The notes under the pieces: model-generated
Told to the model about the DNA's origin: nothing
Databases searched by the model: none
The model's input: the letters and a program-made list of their open reading frames with translations, nothing else
Shown here: in pieces, positions 1 to 8,366 of the stretch
How positions within the stretch are numbered: the first letter of the stretch is position 1
Layout: every line of letters starts with the position of its first letter
Translations under genes and position numbers: made by a program
NCBI RefSeq assembly: GCF_004115975.1
Contig: NZ_SDDZ01000003.1
Coordinates: 186,001 to 250,000 of the forward strand
Source: Gelidibacter gilvus
GTDB lineage: Bacteria > Bacteroidota > Bacteroidia > Flavobacteriales > Flavobacteriaceae
Direction of reading: 5' to 3'
DNA: 64,000 bases

Positions 1-302
1 TTTTTAAAGCTATTGAAACTGCGGTTGAAGTATTCAACAATCGCTCTAAAAAAATAAAAACGAGTAAGCTCAATGAGGTGTTATTGCCAATTATTGAGAA
101 TAATCCACCACCTGCATTAAAGGGGAAATACGTTAAAATTAAGTATATCATGCAGTTGCCAACGCCGCAACCACAGTTTGCTTTTTTCTGTAATTTACCA
201 CAATATGTAAGGGAGCCTTACAAGCGTTTTTTAGAAAATAAACTTCGCGAAGAATTTAACTTTCATGGCGTTCCCATCAGTATTTACATGCGGAAGAAGT
301 AA
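1..302 (+). CDS. der: GTPase Der (EngA), C-terminal end, truncated by window start
   Basis: Only the last ~99 residues are present, reading in frame from base 3; the gene begins before the window. The visible part matches the KH-like C-terminal domain of Der, the double-GTPase needed for maturation of the 50S ribosomal subunit: a [16 protein letters not shown] strand followed by [20 protein letters not shown], the usual Der ending. The GTP-binding domains lie outside the window, so nucleotide-binding motifs cannot be checked. The GTG at 78 is internal and is not a start. Confidence 0.9.
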   Translation, partial: FKAIETAVEVFNNRSKKIKTSKLNEVLLPIIENNPPPALKGKYVKIKYIMQLPTPQPQFAFFCNLPQYVREPYKRFLENKLREEFNFHGVPISIYMRKK

Positions 303-386
303 AACTCCGGTTTTATTTATGTTTTTTTTAAGACTTGTGTAGGATTTCTCTTCTATCTTTAAAAGCTATAATCATCAATCAAAAGC

Positions 387-3164
387 ATGAAGAAATTTCT
401 ATGTGTGCTCACCTTGTTGTGTGCATGTATGACTTTTTCCCAAGGTAAACCTTTTAAAATTTCAGGTACTTTAATTTCAGGGGAAGATCAAACACCGTTA
501 GAATCGGCAACCATTTATTTGGAAACTCTTAAAGATTCTACGTTAATTACATACACTATTTCTGATAAGAACGGCGGGTTTGTTTTGGACAATAGAACTT
601 ATGAAGACTCACTAAACTTGATTATTTCCTATATCGGATTTGAAACCTATACCCGAATTCTCAAGATCGGGAAAGATCCTCTCAACCTGAAAACTATTCC
701 GCTAAAAACAGCCAATGTTCTAGATGAAGTCCTGGTGAGGTCCAGAGCACCAATTACCATTAAAAAAGACACCTTAGAATTTAACGTCGCGTCATTTAAA
801 ACCAAAAAAGATGCTACTGTTGAAGATCTTTTAAAAGAACTTCCTGGAGTAGAGGTTGATGAAGATGGAACTATTAAAATCAACGGGAAAGAAGTGAGTG
901 AAATTCTTGTAAATGGAAAACCGTTTTTCGGGAATGATCCTACAATTACCACTAGGAATTTAACCAAGGATCTTATTGAAAAAGTTCAAATCACAGATGC
1001 AAAATCCAAAGCAGAGGCATTTAGTGGAGAGAAAGGGGATAAGGATAGTAAATCCATCAACTTAACAATAAAAGAAGAAAACAATAAAGGTGTTTTTGGA
1101 CGTGTTGCTGCGGGAGCTGGAACTGATGATCATTATGAGTTTGCTGGGCTTGTCAATGTTTTTGATAATGAACAGCGCATCAGCGTTCTAGCTGGCGGAA
1201 ATAATATCAATTCGGCAGGGTTTAGTTTTGGTGAACTTCATAAAATGTTTGGTTCCGTGAACAGCGTGAGTTTCAGCGGGAGTGATTCTTTTGTCATTGA
1301 TGGAAGATCATTTGGTGGTGGTCAAGGTATCACATCCTCACAAACTGCAGGGGTGAACTATGCTGATGAATTAGGAAAGGGTAATGATGTTTCTGCAGAC
1401 TATTTTTATTCTTCAAGTCATTCTGATAACGCATCTATTGTAGAGCGCGAAAATATTTTACCTGACTCCAGATATTTTACCAATTCTTCTTCAAGTTCAA
1501 TAAATGATACAGAAGCGCATAGTGTGAATACCGCTTTTGATATCAAAATTGATTCTACATTTTTAATTAATGTGAGACCTTCCTTTCGCTTCTCAAATTC
1601 AAAGAATAGTTTTGAAAAGGAGGAGACTTCAAGTGATGCGAATAACACATTGATGAATCAAGGAAAAACAGCCTCTTTTGTAGAAAATACAGGTAAGGAT
1701 TTTGGAAACAATTTGAATTTGACCAAACGTTTTGGCAAAGGCGGAAGTTTTATTAGGGTAAATATGAATGCCAATGTAACTGCAAATAATTCTTCTGATT
1801 TTCTAAATTCAGAAACCAATATCTATGGTAATGATCCCAACGATATATTAAGAGATCAATTTACAGATGGTGAAAGAACTTCCAATAGGTTAGATTTAGG
1901 CTTTACCTATCGATTACCTTTGCAGGCGAAAAAATGGTTTTTTGATTTTAAATATGCCTATAATATCGATAAGCGTAAAGACCAGAGAAGCACTTTTGAC
2001 TTTGACCAGGAATCCCAATCTTATGATATTTTCAATACTGCGTTAAGTACGGATTTTATCAATAAGAACCATAAACATACTCCAAATGTTCAATTAGTAT
2101 TTAACTCAGAAAAGGCAAATATTATTTTGGGATCCGGATATAGTTTGACAAGACTTGAAAACGCTGATAGATTAAGACCTGAATTAAGCTTGAATCAAAC
2201 CTACGATTTCTTGGAGTTGAATGCTAATTTAGATTATAAGTTCAATCCGAAATCTTCATTTTATGCCTACTATGATTTAGGAAACAATACACCTGAAATA
2301 GCGCAATTACAGCCATTCACAGACGTTTCCGATCCCTTGAATACCATAATAGGAAATCCCAGCTTAAGTCCGTCAAAAACACATCGAATAAGTGCGGATT
2401 ACAATAATTATGATTATCAAAAGCGCAGCGGATTTTACGTTTATGCTAATGCTTATATTATTGACGATCAGGTGGTTTCAAAATCGCAAGTTGACGAAAA
2501 TTTTGTTCGGACTACAACCTATACAAATGTCAACGGTAACTACAGTTCGTACCTCGGCTCCAGTTTAAGCAAGGATTTTAAAATTGACTCACTTCAAACA
2601 GTAAAGATGAACGTGGGATTATCGGGCAATATGAATAATCGGGTCAATTTCAACAATAATGTTGAATATGCTGCATTAAGCATCGGTCTTAATCCTTCAA
2701 TTGGAGTGACTTATACCTGGAAGAACATATTTGAAATAAGACCTAATTACCGATTGTCAATCACTAATACACGATATGATCTGGACGATTTTGATGATCG
2801 AAATTTTTTAAGACATAGTGTTGGCATTCGAACAGCTACATTTATGCCCAAAAAACTGGAATGGCGCAACGATATCAGTTACACCTATAATAGAGATGTC
2901 GCAGAAGGTTTTCAGAAAAGTGCCTGGTTTTGGAACGCTACCTTAGCGTATTCCGTTTTAAAGGACAAAGGAAATATTACTTTAAAAGTCTATGATTTAT
3001 TGAATCAGAATACAAATGCCCAACGCATTGCCACTGATAATTATATCCAAGATTCACAAAGCACCGTCTTGGAACAGTATTTCATGTTAAGTTTTAGTTG
3101 GAAGTTCAATAGCTTAGGTCCAAAGGGAGAAAGTGGACGGGGTTCGATGTTTATGATGGACTAA
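387..3164 (+). CDS. Outer-membrane beta-barrel protein with CarboxypepD_reg-like N-terminal domain
   Basis: 925 residues. A signal peptide (about 1-20) is followed by a carboxypeptidase-regulatory-like beta-sandwich (about 25-110), a TonB-plug-like region (110-230, with KDTLEFNVASFK, LLKELPGVEVDEDG and ILVNGKPFFGND) and a long barrel rich in aromatic beta-strands with many Asn/Ser turns. This is the OMP_b-brl_3/TonB-receptor-like architecture common in Bacteroidota. It should sit in the outer membrane; no substrate can be read from the sequence and no SusD partner is adjacent. It stands alone, convergent with prfC. Family call firm, transport function inferred. Confidence 0.85.
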   Translation: MKKFLCVLTLLCACMTFSQGKPFKISGTLISGEDQTPLESATIYLETLKDSTLITYTISDKNGGFVLDNRTYEDSLNLIISYIGFETYTRILKIGKDPLNLKTIPLKTANVLDEVLVRSRAPITIKKDTLEFNVASFKTKKDATVEDLLKELPGVEVDEDGTIKINGKEVSEILVNGKPFFGNDPTITTRNLTKDLIEKVQITDAKSKAEAFSGEKGDKDSKSINLTIKEENNKGVFGRVAAGAGTDDHYEFAGLVNVFDNEQRISVLAGGNNINSAGFSFGELHKMFGSVNSVSFSGSDSFVIDGRSFGGGQGITSSQTAGVNYADELGKGNDVSADYFYSSSHSDNASIVERENILPDSRYFTNSSSSSINDTEAHSVNTAFDIKIDSTFLINVRPSFRFSNSKNSFEKEETSSDANNTLMNQGKTASFVENTGKDFGNNLNLTKRFGKGGSFIRVNMNANVTANNSSDFLNSETNIYGNDPNDILRDQFTDGERTSNRLDLGFTYRLPLQAKKWFFDFKYAYNIDKRKDQRSTFDFDQESQSYDIFNTALSTDFINKNHKHTPNVQLVFNSEKANIILGSGYSLTRLENADRLRPELSLNQTYDFLELNANLDYKFNPKSSFYAYYDLGNNTPEIAQLQPFTDVSDPLNTIIGNPSLSPSKTHRISADYNNYDYQKRSGFYVYANAYIIDDQVVSKSQVDENFVRTTTYTNVNGNYSSYLGSSLSKDFKIDSLQTVKMNVGLSGNMNNRVNFNNNVEYAALSIGLNPSIGVTYTWKNIFEIRPNYRLSITNTRYDLDDFDDRNFLRHSVGIRTATFMPKKLEWRNDISYTYNRDVAEGFQKSAWFWNATLAYSVLKDKGNITLKVYDLLNQNTNAQRIATDNYIQDSQSTVLEQYFMLSFSWKFNSLGPKGESGRGSMFMMD

Positions 3165-3167
3165 AAA

Positions 3168-3237
3168 TTCCAAATTCCAAATTCCAAATCACAATGCGCG
3201 AGGCATGTCTTTGGATTGTTTTTTTTGGAATTTGGTA
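3168..3237. terminator. Inverted repeat between convergent genes
   Basis: Short direct repeats of AATTCCAAATTCC just after the stop of the barrel gene pair with TTTTGGAATTTGG at about 3225-3237, giving an AT-rich stem between two convergent genes, with T-runs on both strands. Likely a bidirectional terminator. The loop is long, so the fold is uncertain. Confidence 0.45.
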
Positions 3238-3257
3238 CTTGAGTTTTTGCAATTTAA

Positions 3258-4847
3258 CTACTTGTATTCCGAAACAAAATGAAACTTAATAGTTGGATAG
3301 GTTTGTTGCGTCATTTGCAATGAAAACTGCGAATCCGCTAAAAACACCAATTGATCTTGTTTGTCTTTTGCTAAGTACCGATGTTTTACCCTTAAAAACT
3401 CTTTGAACTCGTCACTTTTTGGATCGGTTGGTTCTACCCAGCAAGCTTTATATACATTTAAGTTTTCGTACGTACATTTCGCACCATATTCATGTTCCAA
3501 TCGGTATTGGATGACTTCATACTGTAAAGCACCAACGGTTCCGATAACCTTTCTGCCATTGAGTTCCAAGGTGAACAATTGCGCCACGCCTTCGTCCATT
3601 AATTGATCGATACCTTTATAAAGCTGTTTAGATTTTAATGGATCAGCATTATTGATGTATCTAAAATGCTCAGGAGAAAAGCTAGGAATGCCTTTGTAAT
3701 TGATGTTCTCACCTTCGGTAAGTGTATCCCCAATCTTGAAATTACCAGTATCATGGATCCCTACAATATCACCTGGATAGGAAATATCCACAATTTCTTT
3801 CTTTTCTGCAAAGAAAGCATTTGGACTGGAGAATTTCATTTTCTTATTGTTTCTGACGTGTAGATACGCTTTGTTGCGTTCAAAAGTACCCGAAACAATT
3901 TTTATAAATGCCAAACGGTCACGATGATTTGGGTCCATATTGGCGTGAATTTTAAATACGAAACCAGTAAACTCCTTTTCATCCGGATATACCAATCGCT
4001 CTTCACTTTGTTTGGGTCTTGGTCTTGGGGCAATTTCCACGAAACAGTCTAATAATTCCCGAACCCCGAAATTATTCAAGGCAGATCCAAAAAAGACAGG
4101 TTGCTGTTTTCCGTTTAAATATTCGTCACGATCAAAAGTTGGATAAATACCTTCTACAAGTTCAATTTCTTCACGAAGATTGTCGGCGGCTTTTTTTCCA
4201 ACCAGAGCGTCTATCTCTTTAGATTCTAGATCGGATATTTCAACAGTTTCCTCAATGCTTTTTCGATTGCTGCCACTAAAGAGATTGATGTTTTTCTCCC
4301 AAAGATTATAAATACCTTTAAAATCGTAGCCCATTCCTATCGGAAAACTCATAGGAACAACTCTTAAGCCAAGTTTTTGTTCCACTTCATCCAACAAATC
4401 AAAAGCATCTCTTCCTTCACGATCTAGCTTATTAATAAACACAATCATCGGAATATTTCGCATTCTACAAACTTCTACTAATTTTTCGGTCTGTTCTTCC
4501 ACACCCTTTGCAACGTCAATCACAACAATCACACTGTCTACAGCGGTTAAAGTTCTGAACGTGTCTTCGGCAAAATCCTTATGTCCAGGTGTATCGAGAA
4601 TATTTATTTTTATGCCTTCATACTCAAAAGCCAACACCGATGTTGCGACAGAAATTCCACGCTGACGTTCAATTTCCATAAAGTCACTCGTAGCACCTTT
4701 CTTAATTTTATTACTCTTAACCGCACCAGCTTCTTGGATGGCACCACCAAATAATAATAATTTCTCGGTAAGTGTTGTTTTTCCAGCATCTGGATGCGCA
4801 ATAATACCAAATGTGCGTCGTCTTTCTATTTCTTTTTTAAAACTCAT
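3258..4847 (-). CDS. prfC: Peptide chain release factor 3 (RF3)
   Basis: 529 residues, the normal RF3 length. It is a translational GTPase that recycles RF1/RF2 from the ribosome after termination. G1 is AHPDAGKT (17-24), G3 DTPGH (85-89) and G4 NKLD (139-142), followed by the RF3-specific domains and an intact C-terminus. A TATCTTTG -7 box reads on the minus strand at 4875-4868, about 20 nt before the ATG, which supports this start. Monocistronic. Confidence 0.96.
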   Translation of the reverse strand: MSFKKEIERRRTFGIIAHPDAGKTTLTEKLLLFGGAIQEAGAVKSNKIKKGATSDFMEIERQRGISVATSVLAFEYEGIKINILDTPGHKDFAEDTFRTLTAVDSVIVVIDVAKGVEEQTEKLVEVCRMRNIPMIVFINKLDREGRDAFDLLDEVEQKLGLRVVPMSFPIGMGYDFKGIYNLWEKNINLFSGSNRKSIEETVEISDLESKEIDALVGKKAADNLREEIELVEGIYPTFDRDEYLNGKQQPVFFGSALNNFGVRELLDCFVEIAPRPRPKQSEERLVYPDEKEFTGFVFKIHANMDPNHRDRLAFIKIVSGTFERNKAYLHVRNNKKMKFSSPNAFFAEKKEIVDISYPGDIVGIHDTGNFKIGDTLTEGENINYKGIPSFSPEHFRYINNADPLKSKQLYKGIDQLMDEGVAQLFTLELNGRKVIGTVGALQYEVIQYRLEHEYGAKCTYENLNVYKACWVEPTDPKSDEFKEFLRVKHRYLAKDKQDQLVFLADSQFSLQMTQQTYPTIKFHFVSEYK

Positions 4848-4933
4848 ATTCTGCTTAAAATGGGATGCAAAGATACTATTATTGAGAGCAAATTTGGTAG
4901 AAGAACTAAGCCGATTTTAATTTTAAGTTAACA

Positions 4934-4967
4934 TTGGTGCTTTTTATAACTTTTGTTGGTATTTTTG
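4934..4967 (+). promoter_or_regulatory. Bacteroidota-type promoter for idi
   Basis: TATTTTTG at 4960-4967 fits the TAnnTTTG -7 element and lies 6 nt before the idi ATG; TTG at 4934-4936 is a possible -33 element with a long 23-nt spacer. The short leader is plausible for this phylum. Confidence 0.4.
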
Positions 4968-4973
4968 TAAGCT

Positions 4974-5495
4974 ATGACTGAAGAAAGAGTAATTCTCGTT
5001 AATGAAAAAGACGAGCAAATTGGCTTAATGCCAAAGATGGAGGCGCACGAAAAAGCACTTTTACACCGCGCTTTTTCCGTGTTTATTTTTAATAATAAAA
5101 ATGAGCTGATGTTGCAGCAACGTGCGGCACACAAATACCATTCGCCATTGCTTTGGGCAAACACCTGTTGTAGTCACCAACGTGATGGAGAATCCAATAT
5201 TCAAGCAGGTAAGCGCAGATTGCAAGAAGAAATGGGTTTTGTGACGGAATTGGAAGATACCATTTCATTTATTTATAAAGCTCCTTTTGACAATGGTTTG
5301 ACTGAACATGAGTTTGACCATGTGATGATTGGAAATTATGAAGACGACCCAGTTATCAATCCAGATGAGGTTGCCGCTTGGAAATGGATGCCTTTAGAGG
5401 ATGTTAAAAACGACATGCTAAAACAGCCAGAGATTTATACAGAATGGTTTAAGATCATTTTCGATAAATTCTACGAACATATAAATAGAGGATAA
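4974..5495 (+). CDS. idi: Isopentenyl-diphosphate delta-isomerase, type I
   Basis: 173 residues with a Nudix fold. It interconverts isopentenyl and dimethylallyl diphosphate in isoprenoid synthesis. The active-site segment NTCCSH (63-68) supplies the catalytic cysteine and a metal-binding histidine; KRRLQEEMGF (80-89) is the degenerate Nudix helix carrying the glutamates. Full length. queD begins 2 nt after its stop, so the two are almost certainly cotranscribed although their pathways are unrelated. Confidence 0.95.
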   Translation: MTEERVILVNEKDEQIGLMPKMEAHEKALLHRAFSVFIFNNKNELMLQQRAAHKYHSPLLWANTCCSHQRDGESNIQAGKRRLQEEMGFVTELEDTISFIYKAPFDNGLTEHEFDHVMIGNYEDDPVINPDEVAAWKWMPLEDVKNDMLKQPEIYTEWFKIIFDKFYEHINRG

Positions 5496-5497
5496 TC

Positions 5498-5908
5498 ATG
5501 ATTGTTACGGTTAGCAGAAAAGCACATTTTAATGCCGCACATAGACTTTTTAGAAAGGATTGGAGCGATGAGAAGAATGCTGAGGTTTTTGGTAAATGCA
5601 GTAATCCCAATTACCATGGGCATAATTATGAATTGACCGTAAGCGTTACTGGTGGTATTGATCATGAGACCGGATTTGTGATGGACCTGAAAGTGTTGAA
5701 GGACATCATAAAGGAAGAAATTGAAGATTATTTGGACCATAAGAATTTGAATATTGAGGTGGAAGAATTTAAAACTTTAAATCCCACCGCCGAAAATATT
5801 GCGGTTGTGATTTACGACAAAATAAAACCAAGATTGAAGTCTACACTTGATCTGACCATTACCTTATACGAAACTCCTCGTAATTTTGTAACCTATTCAG
5901 GAACATAA
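5498..5908 (+). CDS. queD: 6-carboxy-5,6,7,8-tetrahydropterin synthase / 6-pyruvoyl-tetrahydropterin synthase family
   Basis: 136 residues. Zinc ligands are His15 (FNAAHRL), His40 and His42 (YHGHNY), and the catalytic cysteine is Cys34 in GKCSNPNYHGHNY. This Cys-His-His pattern is that of QueD in queuosine/7-deazaguanine synthesis, and of bacterial PTPS-like enzymes. The sequence alone does not fully exclude a pterin role; no queC/queE neighbours are in the window. Second gene of a likely idi-queD-manA transcript. Confidence 0.87.
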   Translation: MIVTVSRKAHFNAAHRLFRKDWSDEKNAEVFGKCSNPNYHGHNYELTVSVTGGIDHETGFVMDLKVLKDIIKEEIEDYLDHKNLNIEVEEFKTLNPTAENIAVVIYDKIKPRLKSTLDLTITLYETPRNFVTYSGT

Positions 5909-5978
5909 CTCATCGAAAATCATAAAGTTTCACCCTAAAATCTTGAAACCTTTCGTTTTTAATAAAAAATAAATCATT

Positions 5979-6950
5979 GTGAAAAACCCACTCTATCCCT
6001 TAAAGTTCCAACCCATCCTGAAAGATAAAATTTGGGGAGGTGAAAAATTAAAAACCTTATTGCATAAAGATTCACAATTACCGAATGTTGGTGAGAGTTG
6101 GGAAATCAGTGATGTGGAAGGTGATACTTCAATCGTTTTAAATGGAAGTTTGGAAAACCAATCCTTAAAACATTTGTTGAGCACTTACAAGGGTGATCTG
6201 ATTGGAGAAAAGAACTATAAACAGTTTGGAAATAAGTTTCCGTTATTGATCAAGTTTATAGATGCCAAAGAAGATTTGTCCATTCAATTGCATCCCAATG
6301 ATGAATTGGCAGCAAAACGTCACAATTCTTTCGGGAAAACCGAAATGTGGTATGTGATGCAAGCCGATCAAGATGCCAATTTGATTGTGGATTTTAATCA
6401 GAAAATGACGCCTGAGCTTTATCTCGAACATCTCAATAACAAATCACTTACCGAAATCCTCAATTTTGACAAAGTGAAAGCGGGAGATACCTATTTTATT
6501 GAAGTAGGTCGTGTACACGCTATTGGCGCTGGGGTTTTGTTGGCAGAAATTCAACAAACCAGTGATATTACGTATCGTATTTATGATTGGGATCGAACCG
6601 ATGATTTCGGTAATGAGCGTGAGCTTCATACAGATTTGGCCATAGATGCCATTGGATTTGATATGGAAGATAATTTCAGGGTCACTTACAACAAGACCGC
6701 CAATCATTCCAATCCTATGGTGACTTGTCAGTATTTTACAACAAATTATTTAAAAGTTGATCAAGCACTTCAAAAGGAAAACACCTACGATTCCTTCATT
6801 ATTTATATATGCGTGGAAGGAGAGGCTGAAATTAAGACGGATAACTATTCTGAAGTTATTAAAAAAGGAGAGACCATCTTGCTTCCAGCGGCAGTTAGTA
6901 CTTACCAAATCATCTCCAAGGACGCCACATTATTGGAGGTTTACGTTTAG
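5979..6950 (+). CDS. manA: Mannose-6-phosphate isomerase, class I
   Basis: 323 residues, typical of the short bacterial type I PMI. It is a cytosolic zinc enzyme interconverting fructose-6-P and mannose-6-P for sugar-nucleotide synthesis. Metal-site segments are visible: LSIQLHPND, GKTEMWYV and GRVHAIGAG; the C-terminal cupin half is complete. The start is GTG at 5979, giving MKNPLYPLKFQPILKDKIWGG, the standard PMI N-terminus; no better ATG lies nearby. It follows queD by 70 nt. Confidence 0.94.
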   Translation: MKNPLYPLKFQPILKDKIWGGEKLKTLLHKDSQLPNVGESWEISDVEGDTSIVLNGSLENQSLKHLLSTYKGDLIGEKNYKQFGNKFPLLIKFIDAKEDLSIQLHPNDELAAKRHNSFGKTEMWYVMQADQDANLIVDFNQKMTPELYLEHLNNKSLTEILNFDKVKAGDTYFIEVGRVHAIGAGVLLAEIQQTSDITYRIYDWDRTDDFGNERELHTDLAIDAIGFDMEDNFRVTYNKTANHSNPMVTCQYFTTNYLKVDQALQKENTYDSFIIYICVEGEAEIKTDNYSEVIKKGETILLPAAVSTYQIISKDATLLEVYV

Positions 6951-7025
6951 TTAAAATATACACAATCCCTGATACATGGGTTGTTATAATTGTTTACTTT
7001 TGTAAAAATTTTAAAAAATATAAAA

Positions 7026-7295
7026 ATGGCAAATGTTAGAGACCTAAAAAAGGATATTAATTATGTTTTAGGCGATATTATTGAAGCAGCTTATGTATGG
7101 GAGTATGCACACACTGGCAAAGACACAAAGAAAACTGAAGCTATTGTTGACGAAGCCATCAACACTTTTGATGAATTGATTGCAAAAGTCAATGAGAAAA
7201 AAGTGGAGAACAAAAAAGCGCATTTCAAAGCTATCAATGCTGAATTGGAAACAAAAGGTCATGCGTTGATTGAAAAAATCAATGCTTTAAATTAA
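7026..7295 (+). CDS. Conserved hypothetical small helical protein (89 aa)
   Basis: 89 residues from ATG 7026. The longer reading from 6990 is unlikely because a TACTTTTG -7 box (6995-7002) sits inside it. The protein is lysine/glutamate/alanine-rich and predicted all-helical, with MANVRDLKKDINYVLGDIIE at the start; no membrane segment, signal or catalytic motif. It looks like a conserved Bacteroidota protein of unknown function, perhaps a small coiled-coil protein. It lies immediately upstream of tRNA-Thr, which has its own promoter. Confidence 0.75.
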   Translation: MANVRDLKKDINYVLGDIIEAAYVWEYAHTGKDTKKTEAIVDEAINTFDELIAKVNEKKVENKKAHFKAINAELETKGHALIEKINALN

Positions 7296-7310
7296 TTTAT
7301 TTTAAAAGAT

Positions 7311-7340
7311 TTGCAAATATGGTTTTCAAGATTATATTTG
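7311..7340 (+). promoter_or_regulatory. Promoter of tRNA-Thr
   Basis: TTG (7311-7313), 19-nt spacer and TATATTTG (7333-7340), ending 11 nt before the tRNA 5' end. One of the best matches in the window to the Bacteroidota TTG/TAnnTTTG promoter. Confidence 0.75.
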
Positions 7341-7351
7341 CAGTCTCTTAC

Positions 7352-7425
7352 GCCGATGTAGCTCAGCTGGCTAGAGCAGCTGATTTGTAATCAGCAGGTC
7401 GTGGGTTCGAGTCCCTCTATCGGCT
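7352..7425 (+). tRNA. tRNA-Thr(TGT)
   Basis: 74 nt folding as a cloverleaf: acceptor GCCGATG/TATCGGC (one G-T pair), D-arm GCTC/GAGC, anticodon arm GCTGA-TTTGTAA-TCAGC with anticodon TGT, and T-arm GTGGG-TTCGAGT-CCCTC (one mismatch). Discriminator T; CCA is not encoded. Confidence 0.96.
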
Positions 7426-7430
7426 CTTTG

Positions 7431-7462
7431 AAAAAACCTCTCATTTTTGAGAGGTTTTTTGT
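7431..7462 (+). terminator. Rho-independent terminator after tRNA-Thr
   Basis: AAAAAACCTCTC-ATTTTT-GAGAGGTTTTTT: a GC-containing stem followed by a T-run, directly after the tRNA. Confidence 0.85.
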
Positions 7463-7663
7463 TTTCTATATTTTAGCAAACGTTTCATTTCTGTTTGTAT
7501 TCAGAATGAATAGTTGGCTTCATTAATCTTCAAATAGATTTCGACACTTTTTCAAATCCTATATTTTTGGAAACGACATCACCGCTGAATTTGAGTCTCA
7601 TCGTTGTCTTTTTTAAACTGAGGATAAGCGCATAATGTTTATTTTATTTAACTTAGCATCACT

Positions 7664-8347
7664 ATGGGGAAAAACAAAGGATTGCTTTTAGTGCTGATTC
7701 TGTTGAGTTTTGCATTTGTAAAATCGCCAGTTGCGCAATTACCTGAAGGGTTTGTATATGTTAAAGATCATATTCCTGATTTGGACGTAGAGTTACGGTA
7801 TTTTACTACTAATAATTTTATAGGGAAGCCTATTGAAGGGTATAAGTCCAACAAATTGATTTTTACTACTGAAGCCACAAAAGCCTTGAAAAAAGTACAG
7901 GAAGATCTCCGAAACCAAAATCTGTGCTTAAAAGTATATGATGCTTATCGGCCACAGCGCGCGGTGGATCATTTTGTGCAATGGTCAAAAGATTTGTCAG
8001 ATACGATCCAGAAGCCTGAGTTTTATCCTGAGGTCGATAAACAGTTTTTATTCAGGGACGGCTATATTGCTTCAAAATCCGGACATAGTAGAGGTAGCAC
8101 TATAGATTTAACCATCCTTGATGCTAATACTGGAGAACCTTTGGATATGGGCGGACCCTATGATTTCTTTGGCGAACAATCTTGGTTGGATTATACCGAT
8201 CTGACAGAAGTCCAACTGCAAAACCGACAAATTCTACAAGATGTAATGCTGAAACATAATTTCAGGAATTACCCGAAAGAATGGTGGCATTTTACCTTAA
8301 GATGGGAGCCCTTTCCAGATACTTATTTTGATTTTTTGGTGGAATAG
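7664..8347 (+). CDS. D-alanyl-D-alanine dipeptidase, VanX/DdpX family, exported
   Basis: 227 residues with an N-terminal signal peptide (about 1-24). The M15D signature is present: AYRPQRAVDHF (substrate-binding Arg), SGHSRGSTIDLT (zinc His and Asp), and EWWHF near the C-terminus (catalytic Glu and third zinc ligand His). It should hydrolyse D-Ala-D-Ala in the periplasm. No vanH/vanA genes are adjacent, so a role in peptidoglycan peptide turnover is more likely than glycopeptide resistance. Confidence 0.88.
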   Translation: MGKNKGLLLVLILLSFAFVKSPVAQLPEGFVYVKDHIPDLDVELRYFTTNNFIGKPIEGYKSNKLIFTTEATKALKKVQEDLRNQNLCLKVYDAYRPQRAVDHFVQWSKDLSDTIQKPEFYPEVDKQFLFRDGYIASKSGHSRGSTIDLTILDANTGEPLDMGGPYDFFGEQSWLDYTDLTEVQLQNRQILQDVMLKHNFRNYPKEWWHFTLRWEPFPDTYFDFLVE

Positions 8348-8366
8348 AACATTTTATTTTAATGTC

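Noticed and set aside
4974-6950. Functional operon idi-queD-manA as a single pathway
   Set aside because: Close spacing suggests cotranscription, but the three enzymes serve isoprenoid, deazapurine and sugar metabolism; no joint pathway is supported.
7664-8347. Glycopeptide resistance gene vanX
   Set aside because: The enzyme family matches, but vanH, vanA and vanRS are absent and the protein has an export signal, so a peptidoglycan turnover role is more likely.
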